From assembly GCA_035764005.1 (NCBI GenBank), contig DASTZZ010000097.1, positions 1 through 44,646 of the forward strand: a DNA stretch of 44,646 bases, written 5' to 3'. Both the position numbers and the translations under genes were made by a program. Each line of letters opens with the position of its first letter. Position 1 is the stretch's first letter. The DNA comes from Terriglobales bacterium (GTDB lineage: Bacteria; Acidobacteriota; Terriglobia; Terriglobales; Acidobacteriaceae). This document shows, in pieces, positions 29,012-35,864 of this stretch. The notes under the pieces were generated by a model that worked only from the letters and a program-made list of their open reading frames with translations, was not told where the DNA came from and made no database searches.

Positions 29012-29151
29012 TTCTCATCGGAAGGCTTAGAGATCAGCTAGTTACTGAAGCTGTGAGGTGGTCAGAGTGGAAATCGTGAAGACCTGATCGCGTTAGGACA
29101 GAACGACTGACGAGCACGTGAGGTCGCAAATTCCCCCTATGCGGAGGTTCT

Positions 29152-29775
29152 GTGTCTGGTACCGAACGAATCCACGATGCTGCTGCATATTTTTCTAATT
29201 TGGGACAGTGTGCAGCAACGCTAGCCTGGGATCGGGTGGATCTGATTTCACACCTGCTGTACCGTGCCTATCAGCAAGAACGAACTGCTTATCTTTTTGG
29301 GAATGGGGGCAGCGCATCGCTGGCGTCCCATTTTGCCTGCGACTTGACTAAAGGGACGTGCGTTGATGGTGGAAACGGCCAGAAGCGCTTTCGTGCGACT
29401 GCTCTTACTGACAACCTCGCGGTCCTGACTGCCTGGGCGAACGATTCGGGCTACGAAGACGTGTTTTCGGAGCAGCTCCGCGGCCTTATCCAGCCTGGAG
29501 ACATTGCGTTTGCCATCAGTTGCAGCGGAAACTCACCTAACGTACTCAAGGCTCTGCAGGTGGCGAGAGATGCTGGCGCACTCACGATAGGGCTTGGCGG
29601 GTTCGAGGGCGGGCGTATGAAGTCGCTGTGCGACGTAAGCCTGATTGTTCCTTCTGACAGTATGCAAATCATCGAGGATCTGCACCTCTCCGTGGCACAC
29701 TGCTTATTCACCCTGGTAAGGAATCAGATCGCGGCAGAGGCGCCGGAAAAGGTGGTTGCTGCCCGGGCTTCGTAG
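29152..29775 (+). CDS. gmhA: Sedoheptulose-7-phosphate isomerase (phosphoheptose isomerase), SIS domain
   Basis: It converts sedoheptulose 7-phosphate to D-glycero-D-manno-heptose 7-phosphate, the entry to nucleotide-activated heptoses. The 207-aa SIS-domain protein has FGNGGSASLASHFACDL, TALTDN, WANDSGYEDVFSEQL, ISCSGNSPNVLKAL and the metal/substrate end IIEDLHLSVAHCL with the expected E and H residues. The start is GTG 29152 with a strong GCGGAGG upstream. hddA, hddC and a HAD phosphatase-type gene follow, which supports the GDP-heptose branch. A 10-bp hairpin lies right after the stop. Confidence 0.93.
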   Translation: MSGTERIHDAAAYFSNLGQCAATLAWDRVDLISHLLYRAYQQERTAYLFGNGGSASLASHFACDLTKGTCVDGGNGQKRFRATALTDNLAVLTAWANDSGYEDVFSEQLRGLIQPGDIAFAISCSGNSPNVLKALQVARDAGALTIGLGGFEGGRMKSLCDVSLIVPSDSMQIIEDLHLSVAHCLFTLVRNQIAAEAPEKVVAARAS

Positions 29776-29777
29776 GG

Positions 29778-29802
29778 CAAGTCTTTGGTTGACAAAGACT
29801 TG
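29778..29802 (+). other. Perfect 10-bp hairpin after gmhA
   Basis: CAAGTCTTTG (29778-29787) and CAAAGACTTG (29793-29802) pair perfectly around the five-base loop GTTGA. It begins three bases after the gmhA stop. No T-run follows, so it may act in mRNA stability or as a weak or factor-dependent terminator. Confidence 0.5.
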
Positions 29803-29885
29803 TGTTCACCACACAATCCTAGATGGTCGAGTTCACGTCCCTGCAGGCGTGGGTGACGGTTGTTTGTCGCGACTGAATTTTTGTC

Positions 29886-31331
29886 ATGGCTCCCCCGAAC
29901 GTGATGAGTCGTCGTCTTCGGTCTGCAGTCCTGCTGGGTGACCTTGTCTGGATACTTCTCGCTGCAACGATTTCATACCTTTTGCGCTACGGCCCTGATG
30001 GTGGCGCGTCAGCATCGCGTATCAGCTACTCAGAATGTGTTTTCGCTTCCGTCGTGGCGATGGTGGTTTGGGCGCTCCTGTTCGTGCGAATGCGTCTGGA
30101 TGGCTTCTCTGACGGATGGGAGGCTCCTCGCGTTCTTTCCCAGGTAGTCACGGGCGTCTCACTGCTAATGTGCGTGATGTTGTCAGTAGCATTCCTCACC
30201 CGGCAGTGGTATTCGCGATTGTTGCTTTGCTATTTCGGGCTATTGCTGCTCGTGGGTTTGGCGCTTATCCGGTGCGCAATACGTGCATACGTTGCTTCAC
30301 GTTCACGAAACCGCGCGATGCAGCGGGTTGTGGTGATGGGGAACGGGAGCGTGGCTCGCGAAATCGCGGAAAAGATTGGGCGTCATCCGGAACTGATGAA
30401 GAAGGTCGTTGGGTTCCTGTATTCGAGCAGCGACGTTCCTGTGAGTCCCATTGGAGCCGAACATTCGCAGCAGAGCCAGCCTACAAGTACCGTGGGAGTG
30501 CTCGAACTGCTGAAGAATTATTCGGTAGACGAGTTGGTAGTTGCACATCCGCGTGTCAGCACTTCGGAGATCCAGAAGTTGCTGCGCATCAGCCGACTCG
30601 CTGGAATCAAGGTTTCGCTGGTTCCGGAAGGATATGAGCTATACCTCTCCAAAGCGAGTTTTCTCGACGTTGAGGGCCTGCCGATGCTGTGTCTGGAGGA
30701 GCGGCATCCGGAGAAATTGGCTCTGGCACTCAAGCGCGTCGCAGATCTGGTAATTGCAACAGTCCTCACCGTGCTTGCAAGTCCGATCATAATCGTAGCA
30801 GCTGCGGGCCTGAGTATCTCTGGCATCCGGCCCTTCAGGCGCGAGCTTCGCTGCGGGCTTCACGGTGATCCGTTCCTGATGTGGCGTTTGAACGTCAATC
30901 GCGATGACGCTGAGCTTTCAGGCGTTCGCTTATGGCTGACGAGGCTAAGCCTCACTGAACTGCCGCAGCTTGTGAATGTGATTGCAGGCGATATGAGCCT
31001 GGTGGGGCCAAGGCCTGAAGCGCCGGATAGAGTGAAGCACTACTCCGAGTGGCAGCGCCAACGCCTCAATGCCAAGCCTGGCCTGACAGGTTTGGCACAG
31101 GTGCATGGTTTGCGCGAGCAACACGCGTCAGAGGACAAAGCGCGTTTCGATTTACAATACCTGCTGCATTGGTCGCCTTTACTGGACCTCTCGCTGCTAC
31201 TTCAAACGCTTTGGACCGTCGCGATTCGCATATGGACTCCGCGAGCCTCGGCTGTTCAAAGCCAGCAAGCTCGAGAGCGCGTTTTTACGGAGGTTCTGGA
31301 TGTTGATCGTTCGCACGCCGGTGCGGATTAG
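29886..31331 (+). CDS. Polyprenyl glycosylphosphotransferase-like protein (long WbaP/GumD form) with altered active site
   Basis: The 481-aa protein has four to five N-terminal membrane helices (about 12-32, 47-66, 82-101, 110-130), a Rossmann-like middle (VVVMGNGSVAREIAEKIG) and a C-terminal bacterial sugar-transferase domain preceded by a further membrane segment (DLVIATVLTVLASPIIIVAAAG). In that domain the usual KFRSM segment is replaced by MWRLNVNR and the catalytic SLDELPQ reads SLTELPQ, so the nucleophilic Asp is Thr357 while Glu358 is kept. GDMSLVGPRPEAP and KPGLTGLAQV are intact. Enzymes of this family need the Asp, so activity is doubtful. The ATG 29886 is plausible; ATG 29904 (MSRRLR) is an alternative. 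Its 3' end overlaps hddA by 32 bases. Confidence 0.88.
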   Translation: MAPPNVMSRRLRSAVLLGDLVWILLAATISYLLRYGPDGGASASRISYSECVFASVVAMVVWALLFVRMRLDGFSDGWEAPRVLSQVVTGVSLLMCVMLSVAFLTRQWYSRLLLCYFGLLLLVGLALIRCAIRAYVASRSRNRAMQRVVVMGNGSVAREIAEKIGRHPELMKKVVGFLYSSSDVPVSPIGAEHSQQSQPTSTVGVLELLKNYSVDELVVAHPRVSTSEIQKLLRISRLAGIKVSLVPEGYELYLSKASFLDVEGLPMLCLEERHPEKLALALKRVADLVIATVLTVLASPIIIVAAAGLSISGIRPFRRELRCGLHGDPFLMWRLNVNRDDAELSGVRLWLTRLSLTELPQLVNVIAGDMSLVGPRPEAPDRVKHYSEWQRQRLNAKPGLTGLAQVHGLREQHASEDKARFDLQYLLHWSPLLDLSLLLQTLWTVAIRIWTPRASAVQSQQARERVFTEVLDVDRSHAGAD

Positions 31332-32400
31332 TTTTGGCGGAGGCGGAACTGACCTTCCCGCCTATTATCAAAAGTTCGGTGGCGCTGTTCTTAGCACCGC
31401 GATCAACAAACATTTCTACACGATCCTGCAAAAGCGCTCGGACGGCAAAGTGCAGGTCATCTCGTCCGATTTACGCGTCGTCGAGACTTGGGAAGACATC
31501 TCCCGCATGACCGTCAAAGGTACGGATCTCGAAATTCCCCTTTCGGTAATGAAGGAGTTGGGTTGTGCAGTATCTGTGAACTTGTTTCTTGCCTCCGAGA
31601 TTCCACCGGGAACCGGGTTGGGATCCTCCGCCAGCGTCTGCGTAAATGTGCTGAAGACGCTCACCACCTATCTCGGCATTCCGTTATCAAAATATGAATT
31701 GGCAGAGCGTGCGTTCCACGTTGCCCGTAATGTCCTCGGAAAACCTGTTGGCAAGCAGGATGAGTATGCCTCTACTTTCGGCGGAGTGAATTTCATTCGA
31801 TTCGCAGAAGATGAATCCGTATCCGTAGAACCTATCAATCTTGATCCTGAGCTCATCCGGGAGCTTGAATCGAATCTGTTGCTGTTCTTCACTGGCGCTG
31901 CTCATCATTCCTGGACCATCCTGAAGGAGCAAGAGCATTCGACGAAGACGAGAAGCGGCCCCGCCGTCGATAGCTTGCACGAAATCCGCGAACTCGCAGA
32001 CACCATGTTGGCGACCCTCAAGGCCGGCAACCTTGATCGGTTCGGTGAACTTTTGCACAAGGGGTGGGAGGCCAAGAAGCGGGTCTCCGAGAAGATCTCC
32101 ACCTCCAAGATCGATGAAATGTACGGAGCCGCTCGCGCTGAAGGCGCTCTTGGCGGCAAAATCACCGGTGCTGGCGGAGGCGGTTTCTTGCTCTTGTATT
32201 GTCCTAAAGCTGTTCAAGAAAAAGTTCGCAGCCGTCTCGCGCAGATTGGCGCGCGCGAAATGACTTTCGAATTCGACTTCCAGGGCGCGCAAGTTGTGGT
32301 CGACGATCCCTTCATCGATGCCGATGAGCGCGGCGGCATGAAGTGGACATTTGAACCTTTGGAGACTCAGGCGTCAGCGGCCACGTTTTCTCGCTCATGA
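31300..32400 (+). CDS. hddA: D-glycero-alpha-D-manno-heptose 7-phosphate kinase (GHMP family)
   Basis: It phosphorylates heptose 7-phosphate at C1 to the 1,7-bisphosphate. The protein starts MLIVRTPVRISFGGGGTDLP, the signature of the HddA/FKP-like GHMP kinases, at ATG 31300 with TACGGAGG upstream; the longer frame to 31105 is a shadow of the preceding gene. The GHMP ATP loop PPGTGLGSSAS and the C-terminal GKITGAGGGGFLLLY are complete. The length of 366 aa is slightly longer than the usual 330-345. It overlaps the preceding sugar transferase by 32 bases and hddC by four (ATGA), so this block is one transcription unit. Confidence 0.93.
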   Translation: MLIVRTPVRISFGGGGTDLPAYYQKFGGAVLSTAINKHFYTILQKRSDGKVQVISSDLRVVETWEDISRMTVKGTDLEIPLSVMKELGCAVSVNLFLASEIPPGTGLGSSASVCVNVLKTLTTYLGIPLSKYELAERAFHVARNVLGKPVGKQDEYASTFGGVNFIRFAEDESVSVEPINLDPELIRELESNLLLFFTGAAHHSWTILKEQEHSTKTRSGPAVDSLHEIRELADTMLATLKAGNLDRFGELLHKGWEAKKRVSEKISTSKIDEMYGAARAEGALGGKITGAGGGGFLLLYCPKAVQEKVRSRLAQIGAREMTFEFDFQGAQVVVDDPFIDADERGGMKWTFEPLETQASAATFSRS

Positions 32401-33134
32401 TTTCTCATCCGAGAAAGGCATTCTTGCTCGCAGCCGGCCATGGTACGCGGCTGCGTCCTCTCACCGACACGGTACCCAAGTGCCTGCTGCCGGTGCAGGG
32501 CATTCCCATGCTCCAGATTTGGCTGGAGCGCTGCCAGAAATTCGGTGTGGAAGAGGTTCTGATCAATTTGCATTCGCATGCTGATCAGGTGCGTGAGTTT
32601 CTTCAGAAGAACTCCTCTTGCAACGTGCGCGTGCAAGTTTCCGATGAGCCAGTGCTACTTGGAAGCGCCGGAACCGTTCGCGCGAATCGTTCCTGGGTAG
32701 CGCACGAGCAGGATTTCTGGATCTTCTATGCGGACGTTCTGAGCGATGTCGATTTGAATCGGCTGTTGCAACGTCATCGACAAATGCGGGCCGAAGCGAC
32801 GATCGGTGTATATCGTGTTCCGGATCCCTCCCGATGCGGCATCGTGCAAGTGGACGACGATGGCTGGGTCATGGAATTCATCGAGAAGCCGAAGATTCCC
32901 AGGGGCAATCTTGCCTTCTCCGGAATTTTGCTAACGGCCTCAAAGTTTCTGGATACGATTCCCGATCGCATTCCTGTGGACATCGGCTTTGACGTACTAC
33001 CGCACATTGCCAGGTTGGCCGCGTATGAAATTGATGACTACTTGATTGATGTTGGTACCATGGAAAACTATCGATCGGCTCAGGAGAACTGGCGGCGAGC
33101 CAACAGGCAGATCACGCAGGAGCAAAATGCTTAG
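32397..33134 (+). CDS. hddC: D-glycero-alpha-D-manno-heptose 1-phosphate guanylyltransferase-like nucleotidyltransferase
   Basis: A nucleotidyltransferase of 245 aa with the activation signature FLLAAGHGTRLRPLTD, the lysine in VPKCLLP, the metal-binding FYADVLSDVD, and IEKPKIP. The family makes NDP-sugars from sugar 1-phosphates. Directly after hddA and in a cluster with gmhA, the likely product is GDP-D-glycero-alpha-D-manno-heptose; mannose-1-phosphate or glucose-1-phosphate activity cannot be excluded by sequence. It starts inside the end of hddA (ATGA overlap) and its own stop lies inside the start of the HAD gene. Confidence 0.85.
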   Translation: MISHPRKAFLLAAGHGTRLRPLTDTVPKCLLPVQGIPMLQIWLERCQKFGVEEVLINLHSHADQVREFLQKNSSCNVRVQVSDEPVLLGSAGTVRANRSWVAHEQDFWIFYADVLSDVDLNRLLQRHRQMRAEATIGVYRVPDPSRCGIVQVDDDGWVMEFIEKPKIPRGNLAFSGILLTASKFLDTIPDRIPVDIGFDVLPHIARLAAYEIDDYLIDVGTMENYRSAQENWRRANRQITQEQNA

Positions 33135-33780
33135 AGGAGTGATCTTCGACATGGATGGAGTGCTGATCGACAGCCATCCCATCCACAAACGTGCGTGGCG
33201 CAAGTTTTTTGAGATGCTGGAGGTCGAAGTTTCAGATCGGGAACTCGATTTTGTGCTCGACGGAAGAAAGAAAGAGGATATCCTGCGGCATTTCCTCGGC
33301 GATCTGCCCGATTCCGAGATCAAGGATTTTGGCCATCAGAAAGAAATGCTCTTTCGGGAAGAAGCAATGAATATCGAGCCAATCTCAGGTGTTATGAAGC
33401 TGCTTGAGGAGCTTACGACCCAGGGAATTGCGGTCGCCGTTGCCTCGTGTGGAAGCCAAAGCCGCGTGCGCTACATTCTCGATCAACTCAAAATCCATGA
33501 TCGATTTGAATCCATCGTGACCGCTGACGACATCACGCATGGAAAGCCGGACCCAGAGGTTTTCTGCAGGGCCGCCCAGGAGCTCGGCGTCAGACGTGAA
33601 GATCTTCTGGTGTGTGAGGATGCGGTTTCCGGTGTAAAGGCAGCAAAAGCAGCAGGGATCCGCTGCCTGGGAGTGACTGAAGCTGCACGCGCAGCCGAAC
33701 TGTTGCGGGCTGGAGCGGTCCGCGTAGTTCCGGACTTTGCCTCCGTATCGGTTTCCGAACTCGAAACCATACTGGTTTGA
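33127..33780 (+). CDS. HAD-superfamily hydrolase, beta-phosphoglucomutase-like (candidate heptose bisphosphate phosphatase)
   Basis: A 217-aa HAD protein with motif I FDMDGVLIDS (D8, D10), motif II VASCGS, motif III HGKPDPEVF and motif IV VCEDAVSG. An alpha-helical cap (RKFFEMLEVEVSDRELDFVLDGRKKEDILRHF region) follows motif I, so it is subclass IA like beta-phosphoglucomutase, not the GmhB (histidinol-phosphatase-like) subclass. ATG 33127 overlaps the end of hddC by eight bases and has GCAGGAG just upstream; the frame extends earlier but only as a shadow of hddC. As the last gene of gmhA-hddA-hddC-HAD, it may remove the 7-phosphate from heptose 1,7-bisphosphate, the step missing otherwise. 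That role is inferred from position. Confidence 0.85.
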   Translation: MLRGVIFDMDGVLIDSHPIHKRAWRKFFEMLEVEVSDRELDFVLDGRKKEDILRHFLGDLPDSEIKDFGHQKEMLFREEAMNIEPISGVMKLLEELTTQGIAVAVASCGSQSRVRYILDQLKIHDRFESIVTADDITHGKPDPEVFCRAAQELGVRREDLLVCEDAVSGVKAAKAAGIRCLGVTEAARAAELLRAGAVRVVPDFASVSVSELETILV

Positions 33781-33916
33781 TTCCCAAACGGGAAATACCA
33801 ATAAGTGTAGCGAGCGCCACCCGTCCAAGTAGAAATCACCCTGGATACTGCTCCCGACGGTCGTTGAAGTCTCTCTATAGTTCGAGAGCCAATCACTACC
33901 GATAGAATGCTAACCA

Positions 33917-34360
33917 ATGCGCGCACTCAAATTTATGGCGCCGGTCTGTATGGCAGCTCTAATGGTGGGTTGCACCCAAGGCAAACCGCCCCGTCTTCAA
34001 TCCTGGAAAAACGCAACCGGCGCCGAAGCATACGAGCGGTTGTTCTGGAAGGCGATCGAAGACGCGGATTTTACGGTGGCGGAGCGTCGAATGGCCCCGA
34101 TTTACACTCTCACCAGCCCGGCTGGTATCGCGACCCGCGATAAGGCGGTTGAATATTTCCGCGCGCTCAATCTGAAGCACATCGATATCGCAGATTTGCG
34201 TGTCGATCCCGAAGGCGCTGACATGGTTGTCAGCTATGTGGCGACACTCCAGACTAAGTCTTCATCCTCACCCGCGCGCTACTACATGACCACAGTTTGG
34301 CAGCAGGCCAAGCGCGGCTGGATGGCAATCTGCCACTCTGAAGTGAGGGCCAGCCCCTAA
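33917..34360 (+). CDS. NTF2-like lipoprotein, unknown function
   Basis: A 147-aa protein with a lipoprotein signal: charged MRALK, hydrophobic core, and lipobox LMVGC with the lipidated Cys at position 19. The mature part (GAEAYERLFWKAIEDADFTVAERRMAP, and later MVVSYVATLQ, YMTTVWQQAKRGWMAICHSE) follows the SnoaL/DUF4440 NTF2-like pattern, an alpha+beta cone often with a small-molecule or binding role. It follows the HAD gene by 136 bases, so it may or may not belong to the polysaccharide operon. It ends head to tail with the convergent GT-C gene with no base between them. Confidence 0.7.
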   Translation: MRALKFMAPVCMAALMVGCTQGKPPRLQSWKNATGAEAYERLFWKAIEDADFTVAERRMAPIYTLTSPAGIATRDKAVEYFRALNLKHIDIADLRVDPEGADMVVSYVATLQTKSSSSPARYYMTTVWQQAKRGWMAICHSEVRASP

Positions 34361-35788
34361 CTAAGTGACCACGAGCAAATCCTGTCTGTCTTCGGCTCGA
34401 TCGAATTCCTCAATCGGCTCGGTGGGTCGGCGGCAGGCGATGAGCAACAGCAGATTGATCAGGAGCAGGCCCTCGACAGGCTTGCGATATCTCCCCTCCA
34501 TAATCGCCGGCGCAAGAGGCGTAAGTGCCCAAGCCGCTGCCGTCAGAACTGCGAATACCCGCGCCTCGGCCCCGGCGAGTTGGTCTCTGTAGTAGATGTT
34601 TGCGAGAAGAACAAGAAGAGCCAAAGGCGCCCACATCCAGCGCATCGAGACGGCTGCTCTGTCCCACATCCTGTCGGGATTATTATCAGGCCAGGATGGA
34701 GAGAAATTGAAGAATACGTAATTCTCTCCTCGCAGCAATAATCGATGTGGCCACGAGACCGCCGAAGCCTGAAATGCCCGCTCCCAGTCCGCTCGCCCAT
34801 GGGCCTCATCGATTGAGAAGTACACGATCCCCTCTCGACTTGAATGCCAGGTCGATATCGGCTCGAGCGGTTCCTCGTAGAGAGCAGGAGAACCAAACTC
34901 ATAAGTCCAGTGATATGCGCCGTTATCTCGGGAAATATCAAAGCGAAGAGTCCGCTTTCCTGAAGCCATGTAGATGCGGTTCATTTCCGGAAATCCAAAG
35001 GGATCCCATACGTTCAGGAGGCGGTGCGTTCGAAATGACAGAGGTGCAATAAAGAGGGCAAACACACCCACTATGTAGCCGACCTTAATTGCTCTCTGCG
35101 AACTCCTGTATAGACCCAAGGCGAGCAGGAATATAGCAAACGGCAGCGCGTAGATTCGTAGGGATGACGCGAATGCCCAAGACGCAGCACAAGCCAAACA
35201 GGCGATGCTCGAGCGCGTGCGAAAGAACTTTATCGTGAACCAAAGAGCCAGACCCATACAGGGCAGGAACAGGGTCTCGCTCATCGTGTAGGAGAAGATA
35301 GAGATCCAGGAAGGCAGGCCGCAGAGAACCGCCCAGCCAGTGAGAGCAAGGTCTTCATTTCCTGTTAGCTCTCTCAGAAAGCGATGCCAGATCCAGGGAG
35401 TCAGCACCGAAAGGATGGCATTGTGAACCGCGATGGCAGTATGGCTGCCGCCGGTAACGGCGGCGATCATTCCTAGCCAAATCTGATAGCCGAACGGGTC
35501 AATTGCGGCGATTGGCTGGAGAGTCGAGAGGTGGGTTGCCGTAAACCACCAACGTCCAGGATCTGTAGTTTGAATCTCAAGAGGATTGTGTTGAAAAACC
35601 GCGATGATGCGAACTACAGAGCCAAGCACCACGAGAGCCATCAACGATATCCGCAGCCAAATCCCATCACGTCGAGTTTCTGCGGGAGGCTTTTTACACC
35701 CGTAACTCGGGGTCAGGCCGGAGATCTTGATTTCGTGATCGGTTCCCGGCAACACAACTCTTTTCAATGATTGGAGAGTTCTCTTCAC
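34361..35788 (-). CDS. GT-C-type membrane glycosyltransferase-like protein
   Basis: A 475-residue polytopic protein with about nine or ten membrane helices. The first begins after an N-terminal cytoplasmic leader (LMALVVLGSVVRIIAVF). The first periplasmic loop has TTDPGRWW, with acidic and aromatic residues where GT-C enzymes such as ArnT/PMT hold their catalytic Asp, and a large soluble loop follows the middle helices (NRIYMASGKRTLRFDISRDNG). This topology suggests transfer of a sugar from a polyprenyl-phosphate donor. No exact family signature is visible, so the call is by topology. It is convergent with the lipoprotein gene and close to the polysaccharide locus. Confidence 0.65.
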   Translation of the reverse strand: MKRTLQSLKRVVLPGTDHEIKISGLTPSYGCKKPPAETRRDGIWLRISLMALVVLGSVVRIIAVFQHNPLEIQTTDPGRWWFTATHLSTLQPIAAIDPFGYQIWLGMIAAVTGGSHTAIAVHNAILSVLTPWIWHRFLRELTGNEDLALTGWAVLCGLPSWISIFSYTMSETLFLPCMGLALWFTIKFFRTRSSIACLACAASWAFASSLRIYALPFAIFLLALGLYRSSQRAIKVGYIVGVFALFIAPLSFRTHRLLNVWDPFGFPEMNRIYMASGKRTLRFDISRDNGAYHWTYEFGSPALYEEPLEPISTWHSSREGIVYFSIDEAHGRADWERAFQASAVSWPHRLLLRGENYVFFNFSPSWPDNNPDRMWDRAAVSMRWMWAPLALLVLLANIYYRDQLAGAEARVFAVLTAAAWALTPLAPAIMEGRYRKPVEGLLLINLLLLIACRRPTEPIEEFDRAEDRQDLLVVT

Positions 35789-35809
35789 ACCTTGACCAAA
35801 ACTTACTGA

Positions 35810-35845
35810 AAGAAAAAAGAAAGCGCAGCGGGTTAACGCTGCGCT
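35810..35845 (-). terminator. Rho-independent terminator of the pseudopilin operon
   Basis: On the minus strand AGCGCAGCG (arms 35822-35830 and 35837-35845, perfect 9 bp, six-base loop) is followed by a T-rich run (complement of AGAAAAAAGAAA at 35811-35822). It lies about 20 bases after the PilX-like stop. Confidence 0.88.
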
Positions 35846-35864
35846 GATTTACTAGAAATTTTCA

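Noticed and set aside
31105-31299. N-terminal extension of hddA
   Set aside because: This part lies within the preceding sugar transferase in another frame; ATG 31300 has a strong TACGGAGG and begins exactly at the conserved MLIVRTPVRISFGGGGTD.
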